The position numbers and the translations under genes were made by a program. Shown piece after piece: positions 56,428-64,000 of a stretch of DNA of 64,000 bases. The notes under the pieces are model-generated. The model ran no database searches, was not told where the DNA came from, and saw nothing but the letters and a program-made list of their open reading frames with translations. Numbering within the stretch: the first letter of the stretch is position 1; each line of letters begins with the position of its first letter. This DNA comes from Hyphomicrobiales bacterium (GTDB taxonomy: Bacteria; Pseudomonadota; Alphaproteobacteria; Rhizobiales; Rhizobiaceae). The stretch lies in contig UCAG01000003.1 of assembly GCA_900470285.1 (NCBI GenBank), positions 310,001 to 374,000 on the forward strand, given 5' to 3'.

Positions 56428-57333
56428 ATGAACTGGATTACGAATTATGTCCGTCCGAAGCTCAACTCCATGCTGGGGCGTCGGGATATGCCGGAGAATC
56501 TCTGGATCAAGGACCCGTCAACCGGTGAAATGGTGTTTCACAAAGATCTGGAAAGCAATCAGTGGGTGATCCCAGCTTCCGGCCATCATATGCGCATTCC
56601 GGCTAAAGACCGCCTGCGCTTCTTCTTTGATGAAGGCAAATATGAAGTTCTGGAAAACCCTAAGGTTGCAACAGATCCGCTGAAATTCCGCGATGAAAAG
56701 AAATATGTTGATCGCCTGAAGGATTATCGTAACCGCACGCAGCAGGATGATTGCATCATCAATGCGCTGGGTACGATTGAAGATTTGCCGATTGTTGCCA
56801 CCGTGCAGGACTTCGCTTTCATGGGTGGCTCCCTCGGCATGGCTGCCGGTGACGCGATCATCAAAGCAGCAGAAACAGCCATTGCAAAGAAACGTCCTCT
56901 GGTTCTGTTCACTGCTTCCGGCGGTGCGCGTATGCAGGAAGGTATCCTGTCACTGATGCAGATGCCGCGCACCACAGTTGCTGTGGAAATGCTAAAAGAA
57001 GCAGGTCTGCCTTATATCGTGGTGCTGACCAACCCGACTTTCGGCGGCGTAACCGCTTCTTATGCCATGCTCGGCGATGTTCATATTGCCGAACCGGGCA
57101 CAATGATCGGTTTTGCCGGTGCGCGCGTGATTGAACAGACAATCCGTGAAAAGCTGCCGGAAGGCTTCCAGAGCGCGGAATATCTGCTGGATCACGGCAT
57201 GATTGATATGGTGGTTTCCCGTCTGGAGATGAAAGAAACCGTTGCCCGCATCCTGAAAATCATGATGAAGCAGCCTGCGAGTGAAGCGAAGGCTGAACTT
57301 GCTGAAACAGCAGCCCGCACCGCTTCTGCTTGA
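56428..57333 (+). CDS. accD: Acetyl-CoA carboxylase carboxyltransferase beta subunit, zinc-finger-less
   Basis: The 301-residue AccD transfers carboxyl from carboxybiotin to acetyl-CoA, with AccA. The crotonase core is intact: [58 protein letters not shown] and [17 protein letters not shown]. In E. coli AccD four cysteines of an N-terminal zinc ribbon lie in the region where this protein reads [22 protein letters not shown]; all four are replaced, as in many rhizobia. The gene starts behind GGAAAG, between the repeats at 56.3 and 57.5 kb. Confidence 0.95.
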   Translation: MNWITNYVRPKLNSMLGRRDMPENLWIKDPSTGEMVFHKDLESNQWVIPASGHHMRIPAKDRLRFFFDEGKYEVLENPKVATDPLKFRDEKKYVDRLKDYRNRTQQDDCIINALGTIEDLPIVATVQDFAFMGGSLGMAAGDAIIKAAETAIAKKRPLVLFTASGGARMQEGILSLMQMPRTTVAVEMLKEAGLPYIVVLTNPTFGGVTASYAMLGDVHIAEPGTMIGFAGARVIEQTIREKLPEGFQSAEYLLDHGMIDMVVSRLEMKETVARILKIMMKQPASEAKAELAETAARTASA

Positions 57334-57380
57334 TGGATTTATCCTGACCGACAGAGTTTTTTGCCGGTCAGACTGCTTTT

Positions 57381-57413
57381 CGCGCCGCTAAACCAGCGGC
57401 GCGTTTTCTTTTC
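57381..57413 (+). terminator. Terminator after accD
   Basis: Stem CGCGCCGCT/AGCGGCGCG with a 5-nt loop, then TTTTCTTTTC. A second, weaker hairpin (CTGACCG/CGGTCAG) lies just before it. Confidence 0.85.
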
Positions 57414-57469
57414 TAAGTACCTGTTGCAAAACAGACTGCAAACTGGTCAGTTCATCTGCGATTATCAGA

Positions 57470-57542
57470 GCGTATCCCGAAAAGTGTGAAGCGGTTTTTG
57501 GATAAGATACGCGTAAAAGCAAATAGATAGAGCATTTTCGGA
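57470..57542. repeat. Dispersed intergenic palindromic element, copy 7
   Basis: GAGCGTATCCCGAAAAGTGTGAAGCGGTTTTTGGATAAGATACGC, a diverged core, followed by AAATAGATAGAGCATTTTC, matching the tail seen at 56.4 kb. It directly precedes the folC start. Confidence 0.6.
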
Positions 57543-57548
57543 TCTGCC

Positions 57549-58886
57549 ATGACACAAAATCTCACCGCCGCACATCGTATTGAACGCCTTTTGGAAAAAC
57601 ACCCGAAGGGTTTTGATCTTTCACTTGAGCGCATCAGCCGTCTGCTGGAAGCGCTGGGCAATCCGCAGGACAAGCTGCCGCCGATTATCCATATTGCCGG
57701 AACCAACGGCAAAGGCTCCGCTACCGCTTTCGCCCGCGCATTACTGGAGGCGGAAGGGCTGGCGGTGCATGTGCATACCTCCCCGCATCTGGTGAACTGG
57801 CACGAGCGCTATCGTCTGGGGCGCAAAGGCGAGGCTGGCCAGCTGGTTGATGATGCAACGCTCTCGGATGCCGTTGCACGGGTAACGGAAGCGAATGGTG
57901 AGCATATGATCACCGTTTTCGAAATTTTGACTGCCGTAACCTTTGTTCTCTTTGCCGAGCATCCGGCAGATGCAGTTATTCTGGAAGTTGGTCTTGGCGG
58001 ACGTTTTGATGCCACCAATGTTATCACCAAGCCTGCTGTCTCATTGATCATGCCGGTTTCGCTCGACCATCAGTCCTATCTCGGCGATAAAGTCGAAATC
58101 ATTGCCGCCGAAAAAGCCGGCATTATCAAGCGCGGCTGTCCGGTGGTCATCGGCTTCCAAAGCAGCGATGATGCCCGTCAGGTGATGATTGATATTGCAG
58201 ACCGTCTGCGCTGCGCTGTCAGCGTTTTCGGGCAGGATTTCCTTGCCTATCAGGAACATGGCCGTATGGTCTATCAGGATGAAAGCGGCTTGATTGATTT
58301 GCCGCTACCGCGCCTGCCGGGTCGCCACCAGATTGCCAATGCCGCAGCAGCCATCAAAGCCGTACGCGAAGCCGGTTTTGCTCTAGGCGATCAGGCTGTT
58401 GAGAAAGCCATGACATCTGTGACATGGCCAGCCCGTATGCAGCGTCTGACACAGGGTGACCTGATGCGCTTTGCCCCTGAAAAGGCTGAAGTCTGGCTTG
58501 ATGGCGGGCACAATCCGGGTGCTGGCGTGGTGATTGCCGAGGCGCTTGCCGAACTTGAAGAACGCGATCCGCGTCCGCTCTATCTGATTACCGGTATGAT
58601 CAACACCAAAGATCCGGTCGGTTATTTTGAGGCTTTTACCGGCATGGCCAGACAGGTCTATACGGTAGCAATCAGCTCCAGCGATTCCGGCATCGACCAT
58701 GAAACGCTTGCCGATGCGGCACGCAGAGCCGGTCTGGAAGCTCTGCCGGTCGCCAGTGTGGCTGACGGACTGAAAGCCATCAAGGAACAGGTCAAAGATG
58801 AGGTGATTGCGCCGCGCATTCTGATCGGCGGCTCACTTTATCTGGCAGGCGATGTGTTGGCAGCGAACAACACGCCACCGCAATAA
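57549..58886 (+). CDS. folC: Bifunctional folylpolyglutamate synthase/dihydrofolate synthase
   Basis: The 445-residue Mur-ligase-like enzyme adds glutamate to dihydropteroate and folates. The ATP loop is HIAGTNGKGSATAF, the metal-site segment is LEVGLGGRFDATNVI, SLDHQSYLGD is the Mur family motif, and EVWLDGGHNPGAG is the C-terminal domain loop. Length is typical. It converges on trxA. Confidence 0.95.
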   Translation: MTQNLTAAHRIERLLEKHPKGFDLSLERISRLLEALGNPQDKLPPIIHIAGTNGKGSATAFARALLEAEGLAVHVHTSPHLVNWHERYRLGRKGEAGQLVDDATLSDAVARVTEANGEHMITVFEILTAVTFVLFAEHPADAVILEVGLGGRFDATNVITKPAVSLIMPVSLDHQSYLGDKVEIIAAEKAGIIKRGCPVVIGFQSSDDARQVMIDIADRLRCAVSVFGQDFLAYQEHGRMVYQDESGLIDLPLPRLPGRHQIANAAAAIKAVREAGFALGDQAVEKAMTSVTWPARMQRLTQGDLMRFAPEKAEVWLDGGHNPGAGVVIAEALAELEERDPRPLYLITGMINTKDPVGYFEAFTGMARQVYTVAISSSDSGIDHETLADAARRAGLEALPVASVADGLKAIKEQVKDEVIAPRILIGGSLYLAGDVLAANNTPPQ

Positions 58887-58900
58887 GCGATGATCTTTAT

Positions 58901-58938
58901 AAAAAAGCCCCGCATGAACACTCATGCGGGGCTTTTTT
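58901..58938. terminator. Bidirectional terminator between folC and trxA
   Basis: A 17-bp perfect stem (AAAAAAGCCCCGCATGA and its complement) with loop ACAC; the strongest stem in the window. Confidence 0.95.
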
Positions 58939-58953
58939 ATAATTTTTATCTGA

Positions 58954-59274
58954 TTAAGCCGAAGCTTTAATCCAGTCGGCCAGACGGCTCTTTGGTGCTG
59001 CACCAACCATATTGGCAGCGATTTCACCATTTTTGAACATCAGCAATGTCGGGATGGAACGTACGCCATATTGCGCTGCCAGTTCCGGATTTTCATCGAT
59101 ATTCACTTTGGCGATCTTCACCTGTCCGGACATTTCCGATGAAATTTCTTCCAGAGCCGGTGCAATCATTTTGCAAGGTCCGCACCATTCAGCCCAGAAA
59201 TCCACCACAACCGGCTCAGAAGCTTTCAGCACATCGGATTCGAAATTGCTATTGTCAATTTTAACGGTCGCCAT
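58954..59274 (-). CDS. trxA: Thioredoxin
   Basis: The 106-residue protein has the redox motif WAEWCGPCK with Cys31 and Cys34, and the cis-Pro in [12 protein letters not shown]. The ATG giving [11 protein letters not shown] has GAGG upstream; an open frame ten codons longer is rejected. It follows addA, with 168 bases between, and has the shared terminator. Confidence 0.96.
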   Translation of the reverse strand: MATVKIDNSNFESDVLKASEPVVVDFWAEWCGPCKMIAPALEEISSEMSGQVKIAKVNIDENPELAAQYGVRSIPTLLMFKNGEIAANMVGAAPKSRLADWIKASA

Positions 59275-59442
59275 AGGCTTTCCTCTTTCGCTGTTACAGG
59301 CCAAAACCTGCTATGAAATTCATTATTAGCTGATATGTGGTGTCATTGTGATGAAAGGTCAATAATAAAGCAGTTTCCATGTCAATACAGGAGCCGGTTT
59401 GTTACCGGAAACTACAACTAACAGATCATGCTTCACATCCCG

Positions 59443-62400
59443 TCATACGGCTTTGCCCAGAGCAATCAGCGCCTGTTCCATCACATCCTCATCCAGCACA
59501 ATCAGATGCGGCCCTTCAGTAAACAGCAATGCAGCTTCAACACGTTTATGCGGATAAAGCGGCTCAACCAGCGCGCGATACAATGCAAGCTGGGTAATGT
59601 AAGCCTGCGGCACCTCTTGCTGCGTCCGTGCAGGCGGGCGATTGCTCTTATAATCCACAATCAACACACGGTCTTCTTCAACACAAATCCGGTCAATCTG
59701 ACCGGAAACAACCTGTTCCTTGCCGCGTAGCTGCAGCTTACCCATCAGCGAGATTTCCGCTTTGGAGGCCGGTGAAAATACCGCAGCAAATTGCGAATCT
59801 TCCAGAATAGTGCTGACCGCTGCCAGTACTTTTTCGCGTTGTGATTCATGCCAATCACCGGCAGCAATATTCAGATAACGCTGTGCTGCCTGTTCGCGTT
59901 GTTCCGCAGGCAAATCCGGCAAACGTTGCAGCAATGTGTGAATTACCGTTCCGCGTTGCAAACCGAAGCTGCGGCCACGGCCCTCACTTTGTGCGCCCTG
60001 CTCCAGAACGGGCGAACCGCTGCGCACAACCTGCTCCGCATCAGCCTCAATCAAAGCTGAGGCGCCGGATGGTGTCAGCGGACGTGGTAGCCCCTGCTCC
60101 GGCTCCAGCGGCCTGCGATAATGCTCAGGCAATGGCGGATAAGCGGTCTCAGTCGCATCTGCTTTGTCCTGTATCTCCAGTTCCGCCAGTTCTGTCTTAC
60201 GATAACGGCGTGCACTTACCCCCTCAACCGGATGATCATAGGGCACGGCCTCATCGCCCAGCCCGTCAGCGGCGAGCTTCAACCATGTGTTTTCGCTCTC
60301 GCGCTCGCCGCGATAGCCGCACAGAATCAGCCGGTCTTCGGCACGGGTCATACCGACATAAAGCAGACGGCGATATTCTTCCTCAGAGCGGGTTTTAAGC
60401 TCTTCCAGCAGCTCCGCAGTAAAACCGGTGCCGTAATCACTCTTCGGCAGCCAGAGAAAGCCTTTGCCTTCATAACCATCCGGCTCAGCCATATCAAAGC
60501 TCAGCAGCTTTGGTGCACGCCCTGCCGACCATGCGGCATTGCCGGGATCAACCATGAAAACCACAGCCGCTTCCAGCCCCTTGGAGGCATGAACCGTCAT
60601 GATACGCACTTCATCGCGGTTCTGATCCAGCTCGCGCTTGATCTCCGGTGAAGCTGCTTCCAACGTTTCCAAAAAGGCCTGTAACCCGGGCAGACCACTG
60701 CGCTCGGTTGCCAAGGCATAATTCTGAAACTCGTCGATCACGTCACCGGCTTCCGGCCCGAGCCGCGCCAGCAACTTACGCCGTCCGCCATCCTGTCCGA
60801 GAATACGGGCATAGAACTCAAAGACCGGCATTGTATCGGCCATATTGCGCCAGCGACGCAGTTTTGTGTACAGCACCTGCCATGCGCCCGCATCCGGCGC
60901 ATCGCTTTCACCCAGCTTCTCCATCGCGGCATAAAGCGTCTGCTTTGGCCCGCGCGGCTGCGCAAGACGATAAAGCTGCTCCTCGGTCAAACCAAAGAGC
61001 GGGCTTTTCAGCACGCTTGCCAGTGACAGATCATCCGCCGGTTGCAGCACAAAACACCCGACAGCCATCAGGTCTTTAATCCCGATGTGACTGGTCAGGC
61101 GCAGGCGGTCTGCACCGGCCACCGGCACGCCGCGATTTTTCAATGCACGGGAAAGTGCTGGCATGAACAGATCACGCTTGCGCACCAGCACCATAATATC
61201 GCGCGGCTCCATACGCCGCCCTTTGCCATGGATCGGCTCGCCCGTATCCAGCCAATGACGGATAGTGGTGGCAATCTGCTCAGCCAGCTTGACGGCCGGT
61301 GCAGGTAGCTGATCGATCGGTGTACGCCAGTCCTCAACCTCTTCAACCTTTTCCGGCGTCAGAATATCCCAGACCTCAACCTCACCGGCATCATTGGAAC
61401 GGATCGCCGCATGCACGGTCGGCTGCCGCTCAATACCAAGTCCGCGAAAAGCCTCTTCGCGCGAAAATACCGTATCCACCGCTGACAAAACATCCGGTGT
61501 GGAGCGGAAAGAGAAGTTGAGACTGACTTTTTCAAAGCTCAATTCCGCACGGGCTGCCATGCGTGAAACCGCCTTACCGGTCGCGGCAAAATCCTCAGGA
61601 CGTGCGCCCTGAAAAGAATAGATCGACTGCTTCTCATCACCCACAGCGAAAAGAGTACGGCGCACATCGCGCTGCCCTGAGCCGGAGAAGAACTCGGCGG
61701 AGAGCATATTGATCACCTGCCACTGCTCAGGGCTGGTATCCTGCGCCTCATCCACCAGAATATGGTCGATACCGCGATCAAGCTTATACTGCACCCACAT
61801 GCCTGCACCGTTGCGTGACAGCAGTGAGACGGTGCGGTTGATCAGATCGTCAAAGTCCAGCAAGCCGCGATTGCGCTTCATCTTCTCATAGCGCGACAGC
61901 AGATCATCAATCAGTGTGAAGGCCGCAAGATTGAGCCGGATCAGCTTAAGCAGTTTAAGCCGGTCGAGCCCTTCATGAATATCGGCCGCAACGCGGTTGA
62001 AGTCGTCTTCGAAGTCCGGTAGTTCCGCTTTAACCGCAGCACTTGCCACCCATGAGCCGTTTTTCGGCTCGCCTGTGGATTTGAGAAATGCCTTGCGCAG
62101 AATATCCTGCATTTGTGCCGGTGTGGTCTGCGGTTTGATCATCCGCAATTGCAGCACCACATCCTGCGCACGGGCAGCAGGTTTGCGCAGGTTCATCACC
62201 GCATCCAGCACATCTTCAGAAAACTCGGCCACCGGCCAGAGATCGGAGAGAATATCAGCTTCAGTGTCTTGCCGTTCGAAGCCGAAATGACGGTAGAAAA
62301 CATCCTGACGGGTTTCAGCAACGCCGGTCTGCCGTATAAATCCATGCAAGGCATGGCGCTTGGACACCGCTTCATCCAGCAGGTTTTCCAGCCCCATTTC

Positions 62401-62970
62401 ACCGGCGGTTTCCAGCACCGTAGCAAAAGCTTCAGCCAGACCCGCATGGGCAGAGGTGGAGGCAACTTCGAGCAATTGCCGCCGCGCTTCGCCCACCAGT
62501 GCCGTCTGCATCATATCGTCGAGCATTTCAAAATGACCGGCAATATTCGCTTCGAGCGGAAACTGGTGGAGGATGGATTCACAAAAAGCATGAATGGTTT
62601 GGATTTTCAAACCGCCCGGTGTTTCCAAAGCGCGGGCAAACAAACGCCGTGCAATTTCAAGGCGGATTGCATCGGGCTCACGCTTTTCCAGATCTTTGAG
62701 CTTTTTGCTCAAGCCTTCATCATCCAGCACTGCCCACTCCGACAAGCGCTGGAAAACACGGTTCTGCATCACTGCTGCTGCGGCTTTGGTATAGGTCAGA
62801 CAAAGGATTTTGGATGGGTCTGTGCCCTCCAGCAGCAGCCGGATCACTCGCTCTGTCAGCACATGAGTTTTGCCGGAACCGGCATTGGCTGATACCCAGA
62901 CGGAATCGTAAGGGTTCGCAGCCTTGGCCTGTGCATCAATGGTTTCCTGCGGGATGATTTTAGGTTTCAT
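59443..62970 (-). CDS. addA: Double-strand break repair helicase/nuclease AddA
   Basis: The 1175-residue subunit of AddAB (RecBCD functional equivalent) has a UvrD-type helicase: Walker A ANAGSGKT (29-36), motif II LVDEAQDTSPEQW, motif III AVGDEKQSIYSFQGA and motif VI YVGMTRAEDRLI. The C-terminal RecB-like nuclease motif is VLIVDYKSNRPPA. It resects broken ends for RecA. Its ATG overlaps the addB stop by one base (TAATG), so addB-addA are coupled, and trxA follows. Confidence 0.95.
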   Translation of the reverse strand: MKPKIIPQETIDAQAKAANPYDSVWVSANAGSGKTHVLTERVIRLLLEGTDPSKILCLTYTKAAAAVMQNRVFQRLSEWAVLDDEGLSKKLKDLEKREPDAIRLEIARRLFARALETPGGLKIQTIHAFCESILHQFPLEANIAGHFEMLDDMMQTALVGEARRQLLEVASTSAHAGLAEAFATVLETAGEMGLENLLDEAVSKRHALHGFIRQTGVAETRQDVFYRHFGFERQDTEADILSDLWPVAEFSEDVLDAVMNLRKPAARAQDVVLQLRMIKPQTTPAQMQDILRKAFLKSTGEPKNGSWVASAAVKAELPDFEDDFNRVAADIHEGLDRLKLLKLIRLNLAAFTLIDDLLSRYEKMKRNRGLLDFDDLINRTVSLLSRNGAGMWVQYKLDRGIDHILVDEAQDTSPEQWQVINMLSAEFFSGSGQRDVRRTLFAVGDEKQSIYSFQGARPEDFAATGKAVSRMAARAELSFEKVSLNFSFRSTPDVLSAVDTVFSREEAFRGLGIERQPTVHAAIRSNDAGEVEVWDILTPEKVEEVEDWRTPIDQLPAPAVKLAEQIATTIRHWLDTGEPIHGKGRRMEPRDIMVLVRKRDLFMPALSRALKNRGVPVAGADRLRLTSHIGIKDLMAVGCFVLQPADDLSLASVLKSPLFGLTEEQLYRLAQPRGPKQTLYAAMEKLGESDAPDAGAWQVLYTKLRRWRNMADTMPVFEFYARILGQDGGRRKLLARLGPEAGDVIDEFQNYALATERSGLPGLQAFLETLEAASPEIKRELDQNRDEVRIMTVHASKGLEAAVVFMVDPGNAAWSAGRAPKLLSFDMAEPDGYEGKGFLWLPKSDYGTGFTAELLEELKTRSEEEYRRLLYVGMTRAEDRLILCGYRGERESENTWLKLAADGLGDEAVPYDHPVEGVSARRYRKTELAELEIQDKADATETAYPPLPEHYRRPLEPEQGLPRPLTPSGASALIEADAEQVVRSGSPVLEQGAQSEGRGRSFGLQRGTVIHTLLQRLPDLPAEQREQAAQRYLNIAAGDWHESQREKVLAAVSTILEDSQFAAVFSPASKAEISLMGKLQLRGKEQVVSGQIDRICVEEDRVLIVDYKSNRPPARTQQEVPQAYITQLALYRALVEPLYPHKRVEAALLFTEGPHLIVLDEDVMEQALIALGKAV

Positions 62971-64000
62971 TATGCATCTCCGCCTTCGTCAGCACCACCC
63001 GCAGACCATTCCAGAACACGCGCCAGATGATCATAATCACCCGTCAGATCACTTTCACGGAACGGCAAGGCACGGGAACGATAACCCTGCTCCTCGCGAT
63101 TATATTCCGTCAGTAATTCACCGAGACGCGCCCACGATTCCTCACCCAGCTCCACAGCGGTTTTCACGCTGGCACCGCGATTAGTACTGAGAATAGATTC
63201 CGGCTTGAGCCTTCCGCCGCCCTGCAAACGTACATAAAGCAAGTCCTGCGCATCGCTCTGGCCGATTTCTTTAAAGGCACCACGCCTAAGCAAAGCCGCT
63301 TCCAGTGCCAGCTGTGGGGACAACAGCACATAAGCCTGACGCACCGATGGTGTGGAACCAGTCTTATAGTCGATCACTACCGTCGTGCCGTCACGCATCA
63401 CATCAATACGGTCAGCACGGCCAGACAATGTTACGGCCAGCGGCTCGACAACCGCTTTTGCCGATGAAATCTCCGCATGGCGCTCACGCACATAAGGCGC
63501 GCGCTCGCGCTCCCAGTGCAAGAACTCCGGTATCAGCGCGGTAAAACGCGGCCACCACACGGCTTCTATCTCCGGCGGCAGATCAGCATCGGTAAAAGCA
63601 CCCCGCCCGATTTCCAGTAATTCTTCTTCTGCCTGCTGTGACAGAGGATCAATATCGCGGCGGGTAAATTCACCGAGAATATCATGAAACAGTGTTCCGC
63701 GTTCAGCCGCAGCCGGATCGCGGATCAGCGGTTCCAATGCACGCAGACGCAGGATTTTTTTGGCATAGATCGCATAAGGATCGCGGCGCAGTGTTTCAAT
63801 TTCCGTCACCGAGAAATGTTTCGGTCGCGCATCCACCGGCGGCTTCGGTTCCGGACGCGAGACAAACGGCACATCGGGGCTAACATCAAGCAGACGCGCC
63901 CAATACAGATATTTGCCGCCGCGCTCACGCATGGCGTCCGTTACCGCTTTACCCGTCACCGTTTCCAATCGCAGTAACCAGCGCGACGGCACAGTCGGTG
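62970..64000 (-). CDS. addB: Double-strand break repair protein AddB, C-terminal part only
   Basis: About 343 residues are visible, running off the window's right end in frame (the last codons read ...P-T-V-P-S-R-W-L). The conserved nuclease motif is TVVIDYKTGSTPSVRQAYV with the Asp-Tyr-Lys signature of RecB-family nucleases, followed by LQLALEAALLRRGAF. This is the alphaproteobacterial AddB type. The GTG internal start seen at 63992 is an artefact of truncation. Confidence 0.92.
   Translation of the reverse strand, partial: PTVPSRWLLRLETVTGKAVTDAMRERGGKYLYWARLLDVSPDVPFVSRPEPKPPVDARPKHFSVTEIETLRRDPYAIYAKKILRLRALEPLIRDPAAAERGTLFHDILGEFTRRDIDPLSQQAEEELLEIGRGAFTDADLPPEIEAVWWPRFTALIPEFLHWERERAPYVRERHAEISSAKAVVEPLAVTLSGRADRIDVMRDGTTVVIDYKTGSTPSVRQAYVLLSPQLALEAALLRRGAFKEIGQSDAQDLLYVRLQGGGRLKPESILSTNRGASVKTAVELGEESWARLGELLTEYNREEQGYRSRALPFRESDLTGDYDHLARVLEWSAGGADEGGDA

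Overview
The window is an ordinary chromosomal segment of an alphaproteobacterium of the order Hyphomicrobiales (Rhizobiales), most like the Brucella/Ochrobactrum/Pseudochrobactrum group. This is inferred from protein content and gene neighbourhoods: an irr-type Fur regulator beside fabA-fabB-fabI, a PmtA phospholipid methyltransferase, PstA/PstC with long N-terminal extensions, an AddA/AddB recombination system, BTLCP and DUF2852 proteins, CtrA-type TTAA-N7-TTAA sites, and the dispersed Rhizobiales-type palindrome built around AAAAGTGGGAACCGGTTTT. Base composition is close to 50 % GC, low for Brucella. No rRNA, tRNA, CRISPR array, insertion sequence, phage or recognisable defence system was seen.

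Layout. 0-6 kb: end of a methyltransferase gene, the unsaturated fatty acid set fabA-fabB-fabI, the iron regulator irr with a duplicated 3' end, and the overlapping tsaB-rimI-plsC operon. 6-11 kb: dps, a serine hydrolase, an M29 aminopeptidase, a small lipoprotein and a SleB-type cell wall hydrolase. 11-18 kb: the phosphate system pstS-pstC-pstA-pstB-phoU-phoB behind a triple Pho box. 18-26.7 kb: transporters (AI-2E family, EamA, a KgtP-like symporter), purine catabolism (guaD, puuD) and an aminotransferase. 26.7-28.7 kb: an AT-rich gap, then rlpA and a secreted BTLCP protein with regulatory palindromes and CtrA sites. 28.7-33.8 kb: comM, gshB, pyrF, an FMN reductase and pmtA. 34-37.5 kb: dnaJ and dnaK. 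37.8-44.2 kb: an accessory-looking stretch of regulators and detoxification enzymes (LysR/aldo-keto reductase, TetR/MFS, GFA enzyme, glyoxalase fold). 44.2-49.5 kb: translation genes pheT, pheS, rplT, rpmI and infC, the last with an ATT start. 49.9-53.3 kb: hydrolase, BenE transporter, DUF2852 and a YgjP-like metallopeptidase. 53.4-59 kb: trpF-trpB-trpA, accD and folC. 59-64 kb: trxA, addA and the 3' part of addB, cut by the window end.

Most genes are housekeeping and intact. I did not find a convincing undescribed multi-gene system. The observations most worth checking are the synonymous duplication at the irr 3' end, the CtrA sites in front of two cell-envelope genes, the twin TTGTACAA palindromes upstream of rlpA, the ATT start of infC, the AccD without zinc cysteines, the dispersed intergenic palindrome family, and the regulator-rich detoxification stretch at 39.4-44.2 kb. 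Many start codons below were moved downstream of the longest open frame, using ribosome binding sites and family N-termini; the reasons are given per gene.
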